The position numbers were made by a program, and so were the translations under genes. The notes under the pieces were generated by a model. That model worked only from the letters and a program-made list of their open reading frames with translations, ran no database searches and was not told where the DNA came from. A stretch of 64,000 bases of DNA from contig NZ_VFWZ01000009.1 in the NCBI RefSeq assembly GCF_006443095.1, forward strand, positions 62,001-126,000, given 5' to 3'. Origin of the DNA: Aquimarina algicola. Its GTDB lineage: Bacteria; Bacteroidota; Bacteroidia; Flavobacteriales; Flavobacteriaceae. Numbering within the stretch: the stretch's first letter is position 1; each line of letters starts with the position of its first letter. This document shows positions 59,343 to 64,000 of this stretch, piece by piece.

Positions 59343-61712
59343 ATGAAAAAAATTAATTTTTACTTATTGTTAGGGGTATTAGCATTTGCCTCTTGTAGTG
59401 ACGACGACGATGCTACAACACCTCCGGATGGAAACCCGGACGGAACTACCAGTAATGTGGTTTTAAACGAAGTAAGATATCAAGGGACAGATTTGGTTGA
59501 GATTTTTAACCGAGGGACCGAAGAGATTGATCTAAGTGATTATTGGTTATGTTTAGGGCCTGGTACTTATGAAAGAATAGGAACAATAACCCCTCAAAGC
59601 GGTAGTATTGTTCTTCCTGCCGAAGGATATTTGGTATTACCTTATGATTTACCAGATACAGAAGGTGGGATTGGTCTATATTCTTCTGACGAATTTACAA
59701 ACGCAGATGCATTAGTAGATTTTGTACAATATGGAGCCGGAGGAAGTGCAAGAGAAAATGTTGCCGTACAAGCAGGTATTTGGACTGCAGGAGAATTTGT
59801 TCCCACTGTAACTAATGCAGATAATAGTATCATTTTTGATGGTGATGGTAATGGAGCAGGAAACTGGGCAGAGACGACTACAGTAACTTTTGGTGAAGAA
59901 AATGTACTTACGATGCCTAATAATGAAGTTCGTTCTATAGTGATTAATGAAGTGAATTATGGTGAAGATAAGAAGATAGAGCTATGGAATAATGGAACTG
60001 TTCCTGTTGATTTAGGACCTTACTGGCTATGTCTTGGTCCAGGTCAATACTTACAAATCCAAAATGCTACGACCGATAAAGAAACCTCAGAATTAGCACC
60101 TGGAGAGTTTTTAGTAATCGATTGGAATGAGTTAGGTGATAGTGAAGGATTAGGGCTATATTCTACAAATTCATTTACAAACCCAGATGCAATTATTGAT
60201 TTTGTTCAATGGGGAGCCTCAGGTAGTGCACGAGAAAATGTAGCTGTTGATGCCGGGATCTGGACTTCAGGAGATTTTGTAGAGTCGGTAAGACTACCTA
60301 GCTATAGTATTGCCTATGATGGTGAAGGAGACGCAGCTTCAGATTGGTCAGAAGCAGTTAATCCAACTTTTGGGATGGGTAATGCAACTCCTGTTAATAG
60401 CACAACGTTTAGAGTAACGATCAAAAATACAGTAAATTATCTGAATGTACATGTGTTTAATACACCTGTTGGAGCAGGAAGTCCCGGTCCATTAGGAATT
60501 AATGGCGCACAATATCAAGTATCTTTTCAAGCTGTTCCCGGAACCAAATTTACTCCTGTAACAATGATGGGTAATAGTAATGATTGGTTTTTGGCACCAA
60601 CAGATTTAGAAGGAATTGATTTATTTCCTGGAGGGGTAGCACTTAATAATGTGGATATTGCAGATCAACTGTCATTGTATGATTTAGGAACAGAAGCAGA
60701 TGGAGACCCAAGTACTTTTCCTTCTGCAGGAACCAATGTAGGACCCGCAGATTCAAATACATCAGTACGTTTAGTACCAGGTAGAGGAACAGGAGACATT
60801 TATGTAACAGCCGTATTAAATTATACCAACGGTGATGGAAATTCAGCAGGAACTTTTACACTTACCATTACTGCAATTAATGCACCAGATTCTGGTATGG
60901 CAACCAGTCAAGATAATGGTTTTGTAGTAACTCCGGGAATGGTCGTACTACACGCACAGCCCGAACCATTATTTACAATTGGAGAAGCAGATAGAGGAGT
61001 AGGTTTAGAGCGAATTGCAGAGGATGGTATGCCAGATATGTTATATAACTGGTTTACCGAAACAGGTTCACAAGGTACACCATTAAGGCTTTCTTCTTCA
61101 TTAACACCATTTTCTCCGGCTTTGATATATGCTTTCAATACCGATAGTGATCCTTGGTTTACACAAGGTGATACAGCAAAAGCCTCAAGTGGACTTGAAG
61201 AAATTGCAGAAGATGGTGATAGAATGGTTGCTTATAATTACTTAAAAGATTTAGGAATCCCGGTTGCATTACCAGCAGAAGATGGACCCATTGGTCCGGG
61301 AGGAACTTTTACTTTTACAATCCAAATACCAGAAGGACAAGATTATAAATTAGGATTTGGAACTATGTTTGTAAAATCTAATGACTGGTTTATAAGTACA
61401 AATAATATTGGTAAGAAGTTGTTCAACGATAACGGAAGTCCTTTTTCTGGTGTTGCCGAAAGTGCAAGAACTTATTTGTATGATGCCGGAACAGAAGATG
61501 ATCAGCCTGTTGGATTTGGAGGTGATCAGGTAATGAATCAGAGTGGACCAAATACAGGAGCAGCAGATGCAGATACATCAATAAGAAGAGTTTCTGCTCT
61601 CGATGATGTTCAATTTGGAAAAGGGGTGATCAATAGTGGCCCTGGTGTAACATGGTTTGGTGATCCAAGAGGAGGGTATAATTTGATAGAAGTCGATATC
61701 CAACCTCAATAG
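59343..61712 (+). CDS. Surface lipoprotein with lamin-tail and spondin-type domains
   Basis: A 789-residue lipoprotein: signal peptide with lipobox FASCSDDDD (Cys at 18) followed by an acidic/Pro-Gly linker. Two lamin-tail domains (LTD): about 40-190 and 198-345, each with VLNEVRYQGTDLVEIFNRG or VINEVNYGEDKKIELWNNG and a DLSDYWLCLGPG or DLGPYWLCLGPG strand. Two spondin-N-like domains follow: about 352-530 (TFRVTIKNTVNYLNVHVF, MGNSNDWFLAPT) and 540-789 (VKSNDWFISTNN, GTFTFTIQIPEG). So the layout is LTD-LTD-spondin-spondin. An extracellular adhesion or binding role is inferred. I chose the ATG at 59343; one at 59337 would add two residues. It is preceded by a CRP-like site. Confidence 0.8.
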   Translation: MKKINFYLLLGVLAFASCSDDDDATTPPDGNPDGTTSNVVLNEVRYQGTDLVEIFNRGTEEIDLSDYWLCLGPGTYERIGTITPQSGSIVLPAEGYLVLPYDLPDTEGGIGLYSSDEFTNADALVDFVQYGAGGSARENVAVQAGIWTAGEFVPTVTNADNSIIFDGDGNGAGNWAETTTVTFGEENVLTMPNNEVRSIVINEVNYGEDKKIELWNNGTVPVDLGPYWLCLGPGQYLQIQNATTDKETSELAPGEFLVIDWNELGDSEGLGLYSTNSFTNPDAIIDFVQWGASGSARENVAVDAGIWTSGDFVESVRLPSYSIAYDGEGDAASDWSEAVNPTFGMGNATPVNSTTFRVTIKNTVNYLNVHVFNTPVGAGSPGPLGINGAQYQVSFQAVPGTKFTPVTMMGNSNDWFLAPTDLEGIDLFPGGVALNNVDIADQLSLYDLGTEADGDPSTFPSAGTNVGPADSNTSVRLVPGRGTGDIYVTAVLNYTNGDGNSAGTFTLTITAINAPDSGMATSQDNGFVVTPGMVVLHAQPEPLFTIGEADRGVGLERIAEDGMPDMLYNWFTETGSQGTPLRLSSSLTPFSPALIYAFNTDSDPWFTQGDTAKASSGLEEIAEDGDRMVAYNYLKDLGIPVALPAEDGPIGPGGTFTFTIQIPEGQDYKLGFGTMFVKSNDWFISTNNIGKKLFNDNGSPFSGVAESARTYLYDAGTEDDQPVGFGGDQVMNQSGPNTGAADADTSIRRVSALDDVQFGKGVINSGPGVTWFGDPRGGYNLIEVDIQPQ

Positions 61713-61770
61713 TCAAATTCGTGATGCTAAAATTTTTATATCAAGGATATAAATAGAAACGTAAACAAGT

Positions 61771-61805
61771 AAAAACCTTTGACAATTATTGTCAAAGGTT
61801 TTTTT
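61771..61805. terminator. Intrinsic terminator after the lamin-tail/spondin gene
   Basis: AAAAACCTTTGACAATTATTGTCAAAGGTTTTTTT forms a perfect 15-bp-type stem with a short loop and a T-run, 59 nt past the stop at 61712. Confidence 0.85.
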
Positions 61806-61914
61806 ATGATATAATAAGTTTATCCAAATAAAGTACATTGTTAAAATATACTTAAAGGTGTCTAACTCACAATTCCATTTTTTTATCTTCCTAAACAAAC
61901 TAAATTTAATCAAA

Positions 61915-63765
61915 ATGCAACTTACAATTCGTATGCTTATCAAAAGCATATTATTTTTATGTACAATTTCGTGCTATTCTCAAGAGTCAAATTCCTATAA
62001 TGTTAAAGAGCACTATACCAAAAAGGAAGTCGATATTGTAATGCGAGACGGGATCAAACTTCATACTACTATATATACTCCAAAGGACACTTCAAAAAAG
62101 TATCCTATTATCATGCAGAGAACTCCATATAGTTCAAAACCGTATGGTGAAGATCAATTCAGATCAAAAATAGGACCTAATGAATTTTTGATGAAAGAAG
62201 GTAATATAATCGTCTATCAAGATGTTCGTGGTCGTTGGATGAGCGAGGGAGTCTATGATAATATGAGAGCCTATATACCTAATAAAAAAGGAAAACAGTT
62301 TGATGAAGCTAGTGATACTTACGATACTATTGAATGGTTGGTCAATAATGTTCCAAATAATAATGGAAAAGTAGGTACTTGGGGAATTTCTTATCCAGGT
62401 TTTTATGCTACATACTCATTGCTAGATGCACATCCTGCGTTAAAAGCAGTTTCACCACAAGCTTGTATAGGAGATTTCTTTTTTGATGATTTTCATCACA
62501 ATGGCGCTTATTTATTGAGTTACTGGAGAGTTACTGCACTTTTTGGTTACGAAAAAACAAAACCAATAGATAAACCATGGTACACATTTACAGAGTTACC
62601 AACCGAAGATCAATATCAATTTTTCTTAGATGCTGGTCCTCTCAGTAATCTTGATCAATATTATAAAGAAGATAATGTTTTCTGGACTCAACTCAAAGAA
62701 CATCCTAACTATGATGAATTTTGGAAAAAAAGAGGAATTATTCAACACCTAAAGGATATAAAACCTGCAGTTATGGTTGTTGGAGGATTATTTGATGCTG
62801 AAGATTTATACGGACCATTTGAAACGTATGAAAATATTGAAGATAAAGGCGATAACTATAATATTATGGTTTTTGGTCCTTGGAGTCATGGGGATTGGGC
62901 TAGAACAAAAAAGCGCCAAGCTGTTGGTAATGTTTATTTTGGTGATGATATTTCGTTACACTTTCAAAAAAATATAGAAACTCCTTTCTTTAATCATTTC
63001 TTGAAGGGAGAAGGAGATGGAAAAACTGGATTACCAGAAATTCAAATTTTTGATACCGGAACAAAAGAATGGAATTCGTTTGCAAACTGGCCACCAAAGA
63101 ATGTTGAAAAAAAGACATTCTACCTTTCTGAAAATCAAAAATTATCAACAACTAGCACCGAAGGATTTGAAACGTTTATTAGTGATCCTAAAAAACCGGT
63201 TCCTTATTCTGAAGATATTAAAATGGTATTTACACCAAGAAAATACATGACAGATGATCAGAGATTTGCAGCCAGACGTCCAGATGTATTGGTTTTTGAA
63301 ACTCCGGTATTGACAGAAGACATGACATTATCCGGTGAAATACTTACAAAATTAAAAGTTGCAACATCTGGTACAGATGCAGATTGGATTGTAAAGTTGG
63401 TTGATGTGTATCCTGGTGATGCCAAAGATACTCAAGAAACACAATCTCATCTCAAAATGAGTAATTACCATATGATGGTGCGTAGTGAAGTAATGCGTGG
63501 ACGTTTCAGAAATGATTTTAGCAAACCAGAACCGTTTGAACCAAATGCCAAGACAGATGTTACGATCAAGATGCAAGATGTTCACCATACTTTTAAAAAA
63601 GGACATAAAATGCAAATTCAGGTGCAAAGTACTTGGTTTCCTTTGATCGATCTAAATCCGCAAACATATGTTCCTAACATTTTTAAAGCAAAGGACTCAG
63701 ATTTTAAAAAACAAACACATAAACTATATTATGACTCTTCTATAGAAGTTTTATTGTCAAAATAA
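61915..63765 (+). CDS. CocE/NonD family hydrolase (X-Pro dipeptidyl-peptidase-like)
   Basis: A 616-residue exported serine hydrolase. A signal peptide covers about residues 1-21 (KSILFLCTISCYSQ). The alpha/beta hydrolase domain (about 40-320) has the nucleophile Ser in GTWGISYPGFYATY near 160-173 and a DVRGRWMSEG loop near 103-112. The C-terminal jelly-roll domain (about 360-610) is typical of CocE and of S15 X-Pro peptidases. The Asp and His probably lie in GLFDAED and WSHGDW. It probably cleaves ester or amide bonds outside the cytoplasm. The start ATG at 61915 gives a standard signal peptide; upstream in-frame codons are unlikely. A DUF885-like gene follows 26 nt downstream. Confidence 0.88.
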   Translation: MQLTIRMLIKSILFLCTISCYSQESNSYNVKEHYTKKEVDIVMRDGIKLHTTIYTPKDTSKKYPIIMQRTPYSSKPYGEDQFRSKIGPNEFLMKEGNIIVYQDVRGRWMSEGVYDNMRAYIPNKKGKQFDEASDTYDTIEWLVNNVPNNNGKVGTWGISYPGFYATYSLLDAHPALKAVSPQACIGDFFFDDFHHNGAYLLSYWRVTALFGYEKTKPIDKPWYTFTELPTEDQYQFFLDAGPLSNLDQYYKEDNVFWTQLKEHPNYDEFWKKRGIIQHLKDIKPAVMVVGGLFDAEDLYGPFETYENIEDKGDNYNIMVFGPWSHGDWARTKKRQAVGNVYFGDDISLHFQKNIETPFFNHFLKGEGDGKTGLPEIQIFDTGTKEWNSFANWPPKNVEKKTFYLSENQKLSTTSTEGFETFISDPKKPVPYSEDIKMVFTPRKYMTDDQRFAARRPDVLVFETPVLTEDMTLSGEILTKLKVATSGTDADWIVKLVDVYPGDAKDTQETQSHLKMSNYHMMVRSEVMRGRFRNDFSKPEPFEPNAKTDVTIKMQDVHHTFKKGHKMQIQVQSTWFPLIDLNPQTYVPNIFKAKDSDFKKQTHKLYYDSSIEVLLSK

Positions 63766-63791
63766 CTAATGAACCCTAATAATTATCACTC

Positions 63792-64000
63792 ATGAATAAC
63801 ATAAAAACAATCATATTTTTATATCTATTTGTCATTGGATTAGTAGGTTGTAAAGAAGATCAAAAAAAAATCGAAGCAATTAATGCTACACCTACCCAGT
63901 CACTAGAAGAACATTCTAAAAAACTTAATGATTGGTTCGAAGCTCAATTTCAAGAAGAGGTTTCAGAATCTCCTATGAGACAAACCTATTTAGGGATGAA
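63792..64000 (+). CDS. DUF885-like lipoprotein, partial (C-terminus outside window)
   Basis: The first 69 residues only. A signal peptide with lipobox (LFVIGLVGCKED, Cys about residue 20) is followed by a charged helix with SKKLNDWFEAQFQEEVSESP and MRQTYLGM, which matches the start of DUF885 proteins (the E/D-x-x-x-S-P-x-x-x-T-x-L-G pattern). DUF885 proteins are large periplasmic or surface proteins with a metallopeptidase-like fold. It is 26 nt downstream of the CocE-type hydrolase, so probably in the same operon. Confidence 0.7.
   Translation, partial: MNNIKTIIFLYLFVIGLVGCKEDQKKIEAINATPTQSLEEHSKKLNDWFEAQFQEEVSESPMRQTYLGM

Noticed and set aside
1..64000. tRNA, rRNA, tmRNA, insertion sequence or prophage genes
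   Set aside because: No cloverleaf, rRNA block, transposase, integrase or phage structural gene was recognised on either strand; a tRNA or tmRNA search program was not available.

Overview
The window is AT-rich chromosomal DNA from a member of the Bacteroidota, most probably a marine Flavobacteriaceae. An Aquimarina-like genus is only a guess. Supporting signs are Bacteroidota-type -7 promoter boxes (TAnnTTTG), many short lipoproteins with SCS or SCN lipoboxes, LytS/LytTR two-component pairs, a YtxJ-type bacilliredoxin, a curlin-repeat protein and the general gene content. No rRNA, tRNA, insertion sequence, prophage or CRISPR array was recognised. The window starts inside a DUF1015 gene and ends inside a DUF885-like gene.

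Layout. 1-13.6 kb: mostly leftward housekeeping and hypothetical genes (3-hydroxybutyryl-CoA dehydrogenase, Gfo/Idh/MocA oxidoreductase, SmpB, a long curlin-repeat amyloid-type protein, a TetR regulator with an acyl-CoA thioesterase, ClpB), plus rightward Pcm, a membrane protein and a DUF6503-like protein. 13.8-14.2 kb: YtxJ. 14.65-24.4 kb: one compact rightward ter-type stress locus with four TerD paralogues, three TerY-like VWA proteins, a TerB-like acidic protein, a small membrane protein, a PP2C phosphatase, a divergent protein kinase with a zinc ribbon, and a calcium/cation exchanger with a long acidic loop. 24.5-34.7 kb: a lipoprotein, fumarylacetoacetase, GlyA, an MBL-fold hydrolase, a GNAT acetyltransferase, a frameshifted SH3-domain gene, a beta-helix lipoprotein and dihydrolipoyl dehydrogenase. 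34.7-40.9 kb: a LytS/LytTR pair divergent from an operon with a PAF-acetylhydrolase-like enzyme, an ExbB-like channel, a TlpA-like thioredoxin and a beta-lactamase-fold hydrolase. 41-51.5 kb: a CDGSH protein, a DUF3179 protein, lipoproteins, an ABC exporter, a DUF1028 protein, a DEAD-box helicase, an FMN reductase and PabB. 52.3-54.2 kb: a second LytS/LytTR pair. 54.2-64 kb: a sigma-like protein, TilS-DsbD, a Crp/Fnr regulator, a lamin-tail/spondin lipoprotein, a CocE-type hydrolase and a partial DUF885-like lipoprotein.

The most system-like region is the ter locus. TerD, TerY, PP2C and kinase genes are known to travel together (the TerY-phosphorylation triad). Here the set is expanded and ends with a Ca2+ exchanger, which suggests a calcium- or metal-responsive phosphorylation system at the membrane. 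Several regulatory signals can be read directly: paired TetR operators at 9.43 and 10.1 kb, a CRP-like palindrome positioned for activation at 59.26 kb, a direct repeat with LytTR-type spacing at 52.23 kb, and two complete Bacteroidota promoters at 49.6 and 55.05 kb. One clear gene disruption is visible, a -1 frameshift in the SH3-domain gene near 30.87 kb.
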